A stretch of 64,000 nucleotides of DNA from JALQTD01 sp965656785 (GCA_965656785.1 CBFHLY010000009.1:26341-90340); one strand, 5' to 3'. Shown: positions 25,705 through 35,308, counted from the first letter of the stretch. The notes: generated by a model from the letters alone, not told the origin. Numbers and translations are program-made.

Positions 25705-27516
25705 TCAGCACTCCACGCCAAAGGCAGCCAAGAAGGCCAACAAATCCGGCGTACCAATGGCTCCGTTTCCATCCAAATCCGCAGGGCACGGGTTCACCGC
25801 GTCGAAGGTGCACGTCCCATTCTCCACGTTGGCGTTGGGATTGTAATTCGAGGCGGTTGAATACGTGCAACCCTCCACCAACGGAGTCGCACACGATCCG
25901 TCATCCGAACCCGCGAACGGGTGAAACTCTGCGCTGTACGGGTCCGTGCAACCCGCACAAGCATCGCAACTGAAGAAACAATGCGCCTCGGTGATCAGGT
26001 CACTGCCCGCGACCACGAGGACCCGATTGCCCCCGTTTCCGCAGTCGCCCACCGACTCGTCCGCGCCCCACTCGTTGCCGTTCACGAATTTGTACTCATA
26101 CGCCCCGTCAGCCAAAACCAACTGCACCTCGTACACGCCGTAGCCCAAAAGCGCCATCGGCGTCGCTCCGGGATCCCAACCTTGGAAGGCACCCGCCACG
26201 TGCACGCCGTTGGGAGAAACGGCCTCGTTGCTCATGTTCACACGCAGGGTCACCAGGTATTGGCACGATCCATCGTTCGCGTCCGCTTCAGCGTTGTAAT
26301 TCTGGGCGTTCGCGTCGTCGCAGCCGGGGTTGTAGAAGCACGAACCATCGTCCTCGGTGGCTGCCGTGTTGTAGTTGGCCGCGGTTTCATCCGTGCAGCC
26401 CATGACCGCCTCGGAGCACCCTGAGCAACTGTTGAAACAAACGACCTCCAAGACCTCCGCCTCACCCGAGCGGAAGTGCGTCCGGTTCCAGCTTCCGAAG
26501 CCGTTGTCGGCCCCGCACCCCATCATGGCAAAGTCGGCGGTTTCCGAACCGCTCTCATCGATGGCACCTTCCACGAACGGGTTGCCGATGGAGTACTTGT
26601 ATTGAATTTCATCCACGCCCTCCACGAACACCGTCCCCGTCCAAACGCCGTCTCCATCTGAATCGGCGAGCGCCACCGCTCCTGCCTGCCACGAGGGCGT
26701 TGTGAAGGACCCCATCAGGTAGACGCCGTTGGCTGCTGCCGAATCGATTTGGGAAGCATCCACTTGGAACGTGATGTCCGCCCCCGGAGTGGGCAAAGCG
26801 CATTCGGCCGTGCACTGACCAAAGCACGTGGACACGGTCAAGGCCTCATCGCCCACTGTGATCTCGCGGTTGTTGGAAACGGCGCACTCTGAGGGGACGG
26901 CTTCATCGGAGCCCCAAGCGTTTCCGTTCACGAATTTGTACTGATAGGTGGCGGGCTCAACATCGAGGGTAACGCTATAAATGCCGTCGCCATCATCGTC
27001 CGTCAGCTCCGTTCCAGCGGGATCCCAGCCTTGGAAAGCCCCGGCTACATGCACCCCTTGAGCGCTTACTTCCTGGAGCGACAGGTCCACTTCAAAGGTC
27101 ACCGGCGTCGTCGCAACGACCGTACCGCACGCCACACACGCTCCGAAGCAGACGGGATCCAACACCGTGTCCACGTCCGGCGCCGCCTCCATGAAGCGGT
27201 TGTTGTTGTCGCTCACGTTGCCGCACGCGGGGGGAACGTTTTCTTCGAGGCCCCACGTCGGACCGTTCATGAATTTCCACTGGACAAAGCTTCCGGCCTC
27301 CACGGCTGCTGTGACCGAATAGACGCCATCACCATCATCGTCCGACAATTGGGTTCCACCTGCGGTCCACCCTTGGAAGGAACCCGCTACAAACACCCCA
27401 GCAGGGTTCGGTGGGGTGTCGTTCATGTCGACTTGGAAGGTGATGTTCACCAGTGATTGGGACCAAGCGCCCAAGGAAAACGCAAGGGCTGCGGCAAAGG
27501 ATAAGACGTGCTTCAT
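25705..27516 (-). CDS. secreted multi-repeat glycan-binding-like protein
   Basis: 603 aa. Signal peptide 1-19, then four copies of a ~100-aa beta domain (about 22-130, 133-245, 248-370, 425-510) with the signature HVAGAFQGWDP, DDDGDGIYSVTLDV and YQYKFVNGNAWG, resembling glycogen/starch-binding (CBM48-like) modules. Cys modules GCTDETAANYN and GCDDANAQNYN lie between copies 3 and 4, another after copy 4. It ends with CPADLDGNGAIGTPDLLAFL plus AAFGVEC, a single dockerin-like loop, with no standard T9SS CTD. Position between a maltose-type MFS and a GH13 lipoprotein suggests surface capture of alpha-glucan. Promoter and candidate operator lie about 80-105 nt upstream. Confidence 0.85.
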   Translation of the reverse strand: MKHVLSFAAALAFSLGAWSQSLVNITFQVDMNDTPPNPAGVFVAGSFQGWTAGGTQLSDDDGDGVYSVTAAVEAGSFVQWKFMNGPTWGLEENVPPACGNVSDNNNRFMEAAPDVDTVLDPVCFGACVACGTVVATTPVTFEVDLSLQEVSAQGVHVAGAFQGWDPAGTELTDDDGDGIYSVTLDVEPATYQYKFVNGNAWGSDEAVPSECAVSNNREITVGDEALTVSTCFGQCTAECALPTPGADITFQVDASQIDSAAANGVYLMGSFTTPSWQAGAVALADSDGDGVWTGTVFVEGVDEIQYKYSIGNPFVEGAIDESGSETADFAMMGCGADNGFGSWNRTHFRSGEAEVLEVVCFNSCSGCSEAVMGCTDETAANYNTAATEDDGSCFYNPGCDDANAQNYNAEADANDGSCQYLVTLRVNMSNEAVSPNGVHVAGAFQGWDPGATPMALLGYGVYEVQLVLADGAYEYKFVNGNEWGADESVGDCGNGGNRVLVVAGSDLITEAHCFFSCDACAGCTDPYSAEFHPFAGSDDGSCATPLVEGCTYSTASNYNPNANVENGTCTFDAVNPCPADLDGNGAIGTPDLLAFLAAFGVEC

Positions 27517-27598
27517 GGCTATGATTTGGTTTGATCAGTTCGATGGTTCAGCTCAAATCCAAGACGAATGAACCGAATGACATCACGTAAATATACGG

Positions 27599-27606
27599 CA
27601 AACATA
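27599..27606 (-). promoter_or_regulatory. -7 box of the glycan-binding-like gene
   Basis: TATGTTTG on the minus strand, exact TAnnTTTG match, directly abutting the palindrome at 27607-27621. Predicted 5' UTR about 75-80 nt. Confidence 0.55.
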
Positions 27607-27621
27607 GTGTACTAGATACAC
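27607..27621. promoter_or_regulatory. candidate operator, copy 1
   Basis: GTGTACTAGATACAC, imperfect palindrome. It matches the sites at 29057 and 57629 in the form GTGTACNNNNNACAC and sits between the -33 and -7 positions of the promoter for the 25705-27516 gene. Confidence 0.5.
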
Positions 27622-27632
27622 TTGCTTCAGAA

Positions 27633-29036
27633 TTATTCGCCCGCTGCGGCCTGTTCTCGGATCCGGAACGTCAGCAAGCCGCCCAATACCAGCGAAGTTC
27701 CTGCGAGGAGCATCGGAGCAATTTCGCCTTCGCCGAACAACCGTTGAAGGACATTGATTCCCCCCAGTGCTGCTGCAATCTGAGGCAGCACAATGAACAT
27801 GTTGAAGAGGCCCATGTAGGTGCCCATTTTCTCCTCGGGCAAGCCCCCGGATAGCATGGCATACGGCATGGACAAGATGCTTCCCCAAGCCAAACCAATG
27901 AGGCCGAACGACGCATTCAACCACCCCGCGCTCGTCGGCGCCAGCAACACCATGGAGGCAAACCCCAACCCACCGAGGACCAACGCCACCGCATGGACCG
28001 CCTTCCGGTTGATGGGCATGCGCGACGTCACAAAGGTCAACACCAACGCGAACACCATGGAGCTCAGGCCGTACGTCCCCATTGCCGCACTGACGGCATC
28101 GGCTGCATCGTTGTACGCGCCGATTTTCTCGGCGAAAAGCGGATCGCCTGAACCGGGATTGGGGGACTGAAACACATGAGCAGTGAGCGCAGGGGTCGCC
28201 TTCGCCCACATGGTGAAAAAGGCGAACCAACTGAAAAACTGCACCAAACCAAGGCTCCGCATGATGCGCGGCATCGCCACCAAATCACCCCACAGCTCCT
28301 GCGCCCCCTTCCCCCGGGTCTCCTGCTTCATCTCCTCAAAGGCAGCCAAATCAGCTGGCGGATCTTCCGTGGTTTTCCAGACCGTGAAGAGGATGGACGC
28401 GAGGAAGACGAAGGCGCCGACGGCGAACGCTGCGAAGACCGAGGGCGGGATTTGGCCTGCAGGCGCTTCATTCGAGAAGGCCAAAACCGGAGCCGCCGCC
28501 GGCCAGTTCACCTCCACCCACTCCCCCATCCGCGTGATGGCCAACGGCAAATTCGAAGCCACCCACGTTCCGATGCCGATGATGAGCGTTTGCATCACGA
28601 ACCCGTACGAACGCTGATCCTCGTTCAACTTGTCCGCCACCAACGCGCGGAACGGCTCCATGCTGATGTTGATCGACGCATCCAGGATCCAAAGGAACCC
28701 CGCCGCCATCCATAACGCCGAACTGTACGGCACGAAGAACAACGCCAGCGAGCTCAAGATGGCGCCGATCAAAAAGTACGGGCGCCGACGCCCCCAGCGC
28801 GGGCTCCACGTGCGGTCGCTCAGGTACCCAATGATGGGTTGGACGATGAGGCCCGTCAACGGAGCCGCAATCCACAGCAAGGGCACATCATCGGGCTCCG
28901 CACCCAAGGTTTGGAAGATGCGGGTCATGTTCCCGCCTTGCAGGGCAAAGCCAAATTGAATTCCAAGGAACCCAAAGCTCATGTTCCAAATCTCCCAAAA
29001 TGAGAGGCGGCGCTTGGTGGTGGTGGTGCTTGACAT
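27633..29036 (-). CDS. MFS transporter, maltose/SLC45-like
   Basis: 467 aa with twelve predicted membrane helices. Signatures of the sucrose/maltose-type MFS group: FWEIWNMSFGFLGIQFGFALQ at helix 1, QPIIGYLSDRTWSPRWGRRRPY after helix 2 and DASINISMEPFRALVADKL. Predicted inner-membrane uptake of maltose or short maltodextrins released by the neighbouring GH13 enzyme. Start supported by TAAATTGG 4 nt upstream; a candidate operator (29057-29071) lies just beyond it. The next gene is 116 nt downstream with its own promoter. Confidence 0.85.
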   Translation of the reverse strand: MSSTTTTKRRLSFWEIWNMSFGFLGIQFGFALQGGNMTRIFQTLGAEPDDVPLLWIAAPLTGLIVQPIIGYLSDRTWSPRWGRRRPYFLIGAILSSLALFFVPYSSALWMAAGFLWILDASINISMEPFRALVADKLNEDQRSYGFVMQTLIIGIGTWVASNLPLAITRMGEWVEVNWPAAAPVLAFSNEAPAGQIPPSVFAAFAVGAFVFLASILFTVWKTTEDPPADLAAFEEMKQETRGKGAQELWGDLVAMPRIMRSLGLVQFFSWFAFFTMWAKATPALTAHVFQSPNPGSGDPLFAEKIGAYNDAADAVSAAMGTYGLSSMVFALVLTFVTSRMPINRKAVHAVALVLGGLGFASMVLLAPTSAGWLNASFGLIGLAWGSILSMPYAMLSGGLPEEKMGTYMGLFNMFIVLPQIAAALGGINVLQRLFGEGEIAPMLLAGTSLVLGGLLTFRIREQAAAGE

Positions 29037-29040
29037 GCGC

Positions 29041-29048
29041 CCAATTTA
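29041..29048 (-). promoter_or_regulatory. -7 box, leaderless MFS gene
   Basis: TAAATTGG on the minus strand, 4 nt before the ATG at 29036. Confidence 0.45.
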
Positions 29049-29056
29049 GCGAATAA

Positions 29057-29071
29057 GTGTACAAACAACAC
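29057..29071. promoter_or_regulatory. candidate operator, copy 2
   Basis: GTGTACAAACAACAC, same pattern as the sites at 27607 and 57629; 8 nt upstream of the -7 box of the MFS gene, so in its core promoter. Confidence 0.5.
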
Positions 29072-29098
29072 CAGCAGTTTGCTGTCGGAATGGTGCAC

Positions 29099-29125
29099 AA
29101 AAAAAGGGAGGCCGCTTGGCCCCCC
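29099..29125 (-). terminator. rho-independent terminator
   Basis: On the minus strand, GGGGGGCC, loop AAGC, GGCCTCCC (one G-U), then seven T. Terminates the 1107-aa protein gene. Confidence 0.85.
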
Positions 29126-29150
29126 TATTCTTTTTACATGCTGGTGCGGC

Positions 29151-32100
29151 TCACTCTGGGCAGGAAGCGCCGTACGTGGCCAGGAATTCAATCAAATCGG
29201 CCGAACCCACGGAACCATTGCCGTCCACATCGAAGGGGCATGCATCCACGCAATCGAAGATGCAGGACCCGTCATCGACCGATGCGGAGGCGCTGTAGTT
29301 CAAGGCATCCATGTACGTGCAACCGGAAACGGCCTCGACGCACGAACCATCGTCAACCGTTGCGAGCGGATTGTAGTTCGCCGCCACATCATCGGTGCAG
29401 CCCGCCCAAACGCACGACCCGTCGTCATACGTGACAGCCGCATCGTAATTCGAAGCATTGCTGTATCCGCAACCGCCTACGATGCACGAACCATCGTCCA
29501 CGTTCGCAAAGGTTTCGTAGTTGTCCGCGTCCGGGTTGGTGCAACCGAGGTATTCGCAAGACCCGTCATCGTCCGTCGCGGCCTCGTTGTAGTTATCCGC
29601 TGACGCGTCGGTGCAACCCGGGACTTCCAGTTCATCGCAAATGCCGTCGCCGTCCGCATCGTTCACGCAGTTTCCAAAGCAGTCGAAGTACAGCTCGGGG
29701 AACACACATGAGCCATCGTCGGTGTTGGCTGCCTGGTCAAAGTTGCAGGCCGCGCTGTTGGTACAACCCAAAAACTGACACGACCCATCATCGTCGGTCG
29801 CAGCCGGGTTGAAGTTGTCCGCATCCGCATCCGTGCAACCCGCGATTTCTTGCTCGTCGCAAACGCCATCGCCGTCGGTGTCGTTGATGCAGTTGCCGAA
29901 GCAATCACGGAAGGGCTCGGGGTAAATGCACGAACCATCGTTCGCTTCAGCAGAAGCGTCGTAGTTGCACGCGGTGTTGTCGGTGCAGCCTTGAACCACA
30001 ACGGGGAATTCCAATGTTTGGTTCGTCTCTTGCGGATTCGAGCCGTTTTCTGCTCGGTACTGCAAGTTGATGCTCAGGTTCACCACACCATCGGTCGTCA
30101 ATTGAGCGACCAACACCCGCCCCTGTTCGTCGGGATAAGCCAACGGCTCCAAACCGGGCAACACGAACCAGCTGCCCCCCAACGCGTTTTCGATTGCGAA
30201 CGCGCCCCCAGCCTCGAAGGCCGCCGCTGCATCGTCCGTCCCCAACGTCGTTAAGTTCACTGCATCGTTCTCTCCCCCAATCGTGAACCACGAATCGTAC
30301 GCCACGTTCGGATCCACCAACAGCGCAACATCCGAAACCTCATTGGCAAACGCCCCGCCCAAGTCGTTTTGATAGAACGAAGTGGTCGTGGTGATGCTCA
30401 TCGGGTTGCCTTCCACCGCGTAGACGGCACTGAGCTGGTCGTCTGGGTTTTCAAAGTTGGCGTAAACGCGGTAGGTGCGCATGCCCACCGTCGGCATGTC
30501 TTCGGCCACCAACTCATAGGTCAACCCCGTGTACGAAGGCTCGGGGTACTCGCAGGAACCGTCGTCAATGGTGGCTTCGGCGTCATAGTTATCCGCCAGC
30601 GGATCCGTGCAGCCCAGACTGTTTGCGGACTCTGGGAAGGTCAACTGCATGCCCGTTCCTTGGTAGGTCACTAAGTCGAGGTCCCGGATTTGGATGTTCC
30701 AGTTGACGGACACGACGCCGTTGCTGGTGATTTGGCCCAACAGGACCCGTCCATTCACCGGCACCGCTTGCGCAGATACGCCCGGCACCAAATAAATGGA
30801 GCCACCGGTAAAGGTGTTCACATTCAACTCGTCCGTGGCATTGAAGTCCACCAAAAAATCTTCCATGCCCAACGAGGCGGAGTTGTCGTTTTCACCTGGC
30901 GCCGCGCCCAACGCGAGCCACGTGTCGAATTCCATTTCCGGGAACACCGCGAAGAAGGCTGGGTTGAGTTCACTGGGGAAGTTGCCTCCCATGTCGTTCT
31001 GGTAAATGTCACCCGTCGACGAAATGGTCCAAGGTGCCGTGTCGTAACCGAAGGCAGCGACGACCTCCAAATCCGCGCTCGAGAAGTCCGCATACACGCG
31101 ATAAGTCGTGTAACCCGTGATGCCATCCTCGGCGTAGACTTCGTACGAAAGTCCTTCGATCAAGCCCCCGCCCCACGTGCAGGTTCCGTTGTCCGTGGTT
31201 GCGTCCGCATCGTAGTTGTCCGCGGTTTCACTGGTGCATCCGAACGATTCCTGATCGTCACAGATTCCGTTGTTGTTGAAATCGGACAAGCATTCGCCTG
31301 CGCAATTCTGTCCGGGATCCGGGTAGGTGCACGATCCGTTGTTCACGGTTGCGTCCGCGTTGTAGTTGCACGCCGTTGAATCGGTGCAGCCCGGAATGTA
31401 CAGGGTGCCTTCGCATTGGCAGTTTGCGGAATACGCGTCGTCAATGGTGTTCGGGTCACCATCGGTGCAGGCATCCCCGACGAACACGCAAGGTTCGGGA
31501 ATGTTCGCTCCAGGAGCATAGTTGCACGCCTCCGGATCAGGGCAACCGCTGATCGCCACTTCGCCCAAGCAATTGCAGGATGCATCCCAGGTGTCGTTGA
31601 TGGTGCCCGGGTTGCCATCATCGCACGAAGACCCCACGTTTTCGCACGTGGCAGACATGTTCGCTTCGGGGTCGTAATTGCAAGCCGTTGGATCCATGCA
31701 GCCTTCGACAATCACGACCCCAACGCAATTGCAGTTGCCGTCAATGGTGTCTTCCATGGTGCCCTCGTTGCCGTCGTTGCAGGCATCGCCGATGAAGAAA
31801 CACGAACCATCATCCACTTCGGCCGTTGCGCTGTAGTTGCACGCCGAAGCCGACATGCAACCCGATTCGAGCTGTGGCCACGTCATTTCAAGGCCTTCGT
31901 CATTGAATGTCACGCCCGCCCCATCTCGGTACTGCAGGTTCCAAACCAACGTCATGACCCCCGTCGTGGTGAGTTGCGCGATGAGCACCTTGCCGTCATC
32001 TCCCGCCAATGCATCCACGGATGCGCCGGGAACGACGTACCAAGACGCACCGTTTTGGTTGTCCACGATGAATCCGTTCCCCGTGTTGAATCCGGGAATG

Positions 32101-32474
32101 AATGGCTCGAACCCGAGCTGAGCAACCCCTCCTGAACCGGTCGAATTCGCGCTACCGATGGTGAACCACGAATCGTATGCCATCGAAGGCACAACGGCAA
32201 AAAACGCCTCGTTGATGGCTTGGCCCAAGAACGAACCCAGCGGGTCTTGGTAGAACGATGTCGTGGTGGTCACCTGGAGCGGCGCCGCAAGGGAAACGCT
32301 CTGCTCCCCGTAAATGGCGATCAACTCGTCATCGGGTGCATCAAAGTTGGCGTAGAACCGGTACGTGGTTCCAAATTCCGAGGTGGCCGTGGTTTCGACC
32401 GTGATGCCCGTGAATGTCGCGTGTGCCATCAGGGACAGCAAGCATGCACCGGCAGCCAAGAAAAATGATTTCAT
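29151..32474 (-). CDS. 1107-aa modular Cys-rich secreted protein
   Basis: Start at the ATG 32474 where the signal peptide begins; the longer frame to 32540 adds a polar leader. Three copies of a ~190-aa beta domain (about 19-205, 435-620, 655-840) with the marks TYRVYANF, TTTSFYQNDLGG and YDSWFTIG. Between and after them are about fifteen Cys modules of the form GCTDxxADNYNxxATxDDGSC, some with DTDGDGVCDEQE calcium-loop segments. It ends CPFDVDGNGSVGSADLIEFL plus ATYGASCPE, a dockerin-like tail shared with the 25705-27516 protein, and lacks a classical T9SS CTD. No enzyme motif; probably surface or matrix. Function of the repeated domain unknown to me. Confidence 0.8.
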   Translation of the reverse strand: MKSFFLAAGACLLSLMAHATFTGITVETTATSEFGTTYRFYANFDAPDDELIAIYGEQSVSLAAPLQVTTTTSFYQDPLGSFLGQAINEAFFAVVPSMAYDSWFTIGSANSTGSGGVAQLGFEPFIPGFNTGNGFIVDNQNGASWYVVPGASVDALAGDDGKVLIAQLTTTGVMTLVWNLQYRDGAGVTFNDEGLEMTWPQLESGCMSASACNYSATAEVDDGSCFFIGDACNDGNEGTMEDTIDGNCNCVGVVIVEGCMDPTACNYDPEANMSATCENVGSSCDDGNPGTINDTWDASCNCLGEVAISGCPDPEACNYAPGANIPEPCVFVGDACTDGDPNTIDDAYSANCQCEGTLYIPGCTDSTACNYNADATVNNGSCTYPDPGQNCAGECLSDFNNNGICDDQESFGCTSETADNYDADATTDNGTCTWGGGLIEGLSYEVYAEDGITGYTTYRVYADFSSADLEVVAAFGYDTAPWTISSTGDIYQNDMGGNFPSELNPAFFAVFPEMEFDTWLALGAAPGENDNSASLGMEDFLVDFNATDELNVNTFTGGSIYLVPGVSAQAVPVNGRVLLGQITSNGVVSVNWNIQIRDLDLVTYQGTGMQLTFPESANSLGCTDPLADNYDAEATIDDGSCEYPEPSYTGLTYELVAEDMPTVGMRTYRVYANFENPDDQLSAVYAVEGNPMSITTTTSFYQNDLGGAFANEVSDVALLVDPNVAYDSWFTIGGENDAVNLTTLGTDDAAAAFEAGGAFAIENALGGSWFVLPGLEPLAYPDEQGRVLVAQLTTDGVVNLSINLQYRAENGSNPQETNQTLEFPVVVQGCTDNTACNYDASAEANDGSCIYPEPFRDCFGNCINDTDGDGVCDEQEIAGCTDADADNFNPAATDDDGSCQFLGCTNSAACNFDQAANTDDGSCVFPELYFDCFGNCVNDADGDGICDELEVPGCTDASADNYNEAATDDDGSCEYLGCTNPDADNYETFANVDDGSCIVGGCGYSNASNYDAAVTYDDGSCVWAGCTDDVAANYNPLATVDDGSCVEAVSGCTYMDALNYSASASVDDGSCIFDCVDACPFDVDGNGSVGSADLIEFLATYGASCPE
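29240..29960 (-). repeat. tandem Cys-module coding repeats
   Basis: Run of about nine consecutive GCT..NYN..DDGSC modules in the 3' third of the 1107-aa protein gene, spaced about 75-150 nt, degenerate at DNA level. More copies occur at about 30550-30630 and 31170-31860. Confidence 0.7.
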
Positions 32475-32512
32475 GGTGTTGTGTTGTGGTGGTTGGGTCA
32501 TGTGAAAGACGC

Positions 32513-32529
32513 ACCGAAGGGGCTTCGGT
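32513..32529. other. small hairpin in the 5' leader of the 1107-aa gene
   Basis: ACCGAAG, loop GGG, CTTCGGT. It lies between a TAACTTGA box and the start at 32474. The rest of the 120-nt gap to pgi holds nothing else I recognise. Confidence 0.4.
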
Positions 32530-32594
32530 TGTCCAAGCATTGGCTCAAGTTAACGGGAATCCCGCAACGCCACAACCACACGGGTCAGTGCTTG

Positions 32595-34214
32595 TCAACG
32601 AAGCGATGTGCACGCTTGAATCAGGGCGGTGGTTGAGGCATCGTGGTGCGCCATTTGGCCTCCCTCCAAATCCTTCAACACGCTGGATGCCAATTCCTTT
32701 CCCAACTCAACCCCCCATTGATCGAAGCTCAAAATGTTCCACAGAACCCCTTGAACGAAAATCCGGTGCTCGTGCAACGCGATGAGCTGCCCGACCGCAT
32801 GGGGCGTCAGGGCATCGAACAGGAAGAAGGACGTCGGACGGTTGCCTTCAAACACCCGGTGAGGCGCGACCCGGGCGATTTCCCCTTCGGTCTTCCCGTG
32901 TGCTCGCATGCTGGCCTCCACTTCCGAACGGGACTTCCCCTTCATGAAGGCCTCTGCTTGTGCAATGGCATTCGCGAGCAGCTTGCGGTGGTGGTCCTCG
33001 CTGCTGGACAAGGGTGCCTTGAACGCGATCAAATCAGCGGGGTGCACCGTTGTTCCTTGATGAAGCAACTGGTAAAATGCGTGCTGCCCGTTGGTCCCCG
33101 CCTCCCCCCAAACCACCGGTCCCGTCGCGTGGTTCACGGGAGCGCCATCCCGACCGATGGACTTGCCGTTGGACTCCATGTCCGCCTGCTGGAGGTACGC
33201 CGCAAACCGGGACAAATCCTGGGCATAACACAAGACCGCATGGCTGGAAAACCCCCAAAAGTTCACGTTCCAACACCCGAGCAACGCGGCGATGACCGGC
33301 GCATTTGCCGCCAACGGCGCTTCTTGAAAATGCCGGTCCATGTCACGGGCCCCGCGCAGCAGTTCCCTGAAGGATGCGGACCCGGCGGCCACCGCAATGG
33401 CCAAGCCCACGGGCCCCCAAAGCGAGTACCGGCCGCCCACCCAATCCGAAAACCCGAACACGCGCTCCTCGGAAATGCCGAACTCCGCAGCCAACGGCAC
33501 GTTGCTCGACACCGCGGCAAAATGCCGCCCGACCGCTTCGTTGCCCTGAGCATCCGCGACCCAACGGCGTGCCGCCAAGGCGTTCGTCATCGTTTCTTGC
33601 GTTGTGAACGTCTTGCTCACCACGATGAACAGCGTCGTGGCAGGGTCGAGTCCATTCAGCACGGACTCCAAATGCGCACCGTCCACGTTGCTGACGAAGT
33701 GCACCCGAGGGCCCGAGCACGACCGGCGCAAAGCCCGTACCACCATCTCCGGCCCCAAATCGGAGCCTCCGATGCCGATGTTCACCACGTCGGTGATGCC
33801 GCCATCGGCACGCACCGCATCGGCGAACTGCAGCATGCGCTCCCGAACGGCCAGCACATCCGGCATGACGGGCACGCCCCCTACTTGGAATCCGTCCTCG
33901 GCTACGCCACGAAGGGCCGCGTGCAAGACTGCACGACCCTCCGTTTCATTGATGGCTTCGCCCGCGAATTGGGCATCCCGAGCTTCGGCCACGCCTGCGG
34001 TTCGGGCCCACTCAACGAGGGCCTTCATGACTTCGGCATCCACCCGCTGCTTCGAGTAGTCGAATAACATCCCGGGCAGCGCGATGTGCAAGCGCTCAAA
34101 TCGCTCACCGTCCGCCTCGAACTCCCCCGCAATCGTCTTCCCCTCCCAGTGCGCCTTCAGCCCACGCAAGCGCTCCACGACCGGAAGGGCCATGGGGTTC
34201 ATCTTCGTCAACAT
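32595..34214 (-). CDS. pgi: glucose-6-phosphate isomerase
   Basis: Interconverts glucose-6-phosphate and fructose-6-phosphate; cytosolic, 539 aa. PGI signature DWVGGRYSLWGPVG, phosphate loop IGIGGSDLGPEMV, GEAGTNGQHAFYQLLHQGT and the C-terminal FDQWGVELGKEL block are complete. I start at the ATG 34214, five nt after the fba stop; a longer frame to 34241 overlaps fba. It forms a two-gene glycolytic operon with fba. Confidence 0.96.
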   Translation of the reverse strand: MLTKMNPMALPVVERLRGLKAHWEGKTIAGEFEADGERFERLHIALPGMLFDYSKQRVDAEVMKALVEWARTAGVAEARDAQFAGEAINETEGRAVLHAALRGVAEDGFQVGGVPVMPDVLAVRERMLQFADAVRADGGITDVVNIGIGGSDLGPEMVVRALRRSCSGPRVHFVSNVDGAHLESVLNGLDPATTLFIVVSKTFTTQETMTNALAARRWVADAQGNEAVGRHFAAVSSNVPLAAEFGISEERVFGFSDWVGGRYSLWGPVGLAIAVAAGSASFRELLRGARDMDRHFQEAPLAANAPVIAALLGCWNVNFWGFSSHAVLCYAQDLSRFAAYLQQADMESNGKSIGRDGAPVNHATGPVVWGEAGTNGQHAFYQLLHQGTTVHPADLIAFKAPLSSSEDHHRKLLANAIAQAEAFMKGKSRSEVEASMRAHGKTEGEIARVAPHRVFEGNRPTSFFLFDALTPHAVGQLIALHEHRIFVQGVLWNILSFDQWGVELGKELASSVLKDLEGGQMAHHDASTTALIQACTSLR

Positions 34215-34219
34215 CCGAA

Positions 34220-35287
34220 TCAGTGGTTGCGTCCGATGCAATTCAAATCTTCAAAGGCCTGCTCCAACCGGTTGACGAACGAAACCTCGCCTGCACGCAA
34301 CCAAACACGCGGGTCGTAGTGCTTTTTGTTGGGCTTTTCGGGGCCATCGGGGTTTCCGATTTGGCTTTGCAAGTAAGGCGCCTTCTCCGCGAAGTAATCC
34401 CGAATGCCTTCGGCAAACGCCCACTGCATGTCGGTGTCGATGTTCATTTTGATCGCCCCATAACCGATGGCCTCGCGGATCTCCTCCGGGGTCGAACCGC
34501 TTCCTCCGTGAAAGACGAAATCCACAGGCTTCGGCTCCGTGCCAAACTTCTCTTCAATGTGGCGCTGGCTGGCATCCAGGATCTTCGGCTGAAGGCTGAC
34601 GTTGCCGGGCTTGTAAACCCCGTGCACGTTCCCAAAGGCCGCTGCGATGGTGAAGTTATCGCTCACCCGCTTCAACCGCTCATAGGCGTAGGCCACTTCC
34701 TCGGGCTGCGTGTACAATTTGCTGCTGTCCACATCCGTGTTGTCCACTCCGTCCTCCTCGCCCCCGGTCACGCCGAGCTCGATTTCAAGGAACATCCCGA
34801 GTTTGTCCATGCGCTCCATGTAGGCAACGCAGGTGTCGAGGTTCTCCTCGATGGACTCTTCGCTGAGGTCGATCATGTGGGAGCTGAACAGCGGCTGTCC
34901 CGTCCGCTCGAAATGCGCTTCGCCCGCATCGAGGAGGCCGTCAATCCATGGCAGCAACTTCCGAGCGCAGTGATCGGTGTGCAAAATCACCGGCACGCCA
35001 TACGCTTGTGCCAAGGTGTGCACGTGCATGGCACCGCTCACCGACCCCAAGACTGCCGCGCGCTGATCTTCCAACTTCAGCCCTTTGCCTGCGTAAAATG
35101 CAGCCCCTCCGTTCGAGAATTGAACGATGACTGGCGAGTTCACTTTCGCCGCGGTTTCGAGAACGGCGTTGATCGAATCGGTGCCGATGACGTTGACCGC
35201 CGGAAGCGCGTAGTTGTTGGCTTGCGCGTCTTGCATGACTTGGCGGACTTCTTCGCCCCAGAGGACGCCTGCACGGAATTTGCTCAT
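34220..35287 (-). CDS. fbaA: class II fructose-bisphosphate aldolase
   Basis: Zinc-dependent aldolase, 355 aa, class IIA. Motifs: PVILHTDHC (HTDHC at 103-107, zinc and catalytic Asp), EIELGVTGGEEDGVDN, FGNVHGVYKPGNV, FVFHGGSGST and KMNIDTDMQWA. Start at ATG 35287 (MSKFRAGVLWGEEV), not the longer frame to 35416, which runs through the promoter. pgi follows after 5 nt. Confidence 0.96.
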   Translation of the reverse strand: MSKFRAGVLWGEEVRQVMQDAQANNYALPAVNVIGTDSINAVLETAAKVNSPVIVQFSNGGAAFYAGKGLKLEDQRAAVLGSVSGAMHVHTLAQAYGVPVILHTDHCARKLLPWIDGLLDAGEAHFERTGQPLFSSHMIDLSEESIEENLDTCVAYMERMDKLGMFLEIELGVTGGEEDGVDNTDVDSSKLYTQPEEVAYAYERLKRVSDNFTIAAAFGNVHGVYKPGNVSLQPKILDASQRHIEEKFGTEPKPVDFVFHGGSGSTPEEIREAIGYGAIKMNIDTDMQWAFAEGIRDYFAEKAPYLQSQIGNPDGPEKPNKKHYDPRVWLRAGEVSFVNRLEQAFEDLNCIGRNH

Positions 35288-35308
35288 GGTATCGGTTGAA
35301 TTTTGGGC

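Noticed and set aside
27607..27621. Palindrome read as a terminator of the MFS gene
   Set aside because: Stem is short and no T-run follows; repetition at two other promoters favours an operator.
29240..31860. Repeat run that could look like a CRISPR or minisatellite
   Set aside because: Unit lengths vary and the repeats are conserved only as protein Cys modules in frame.
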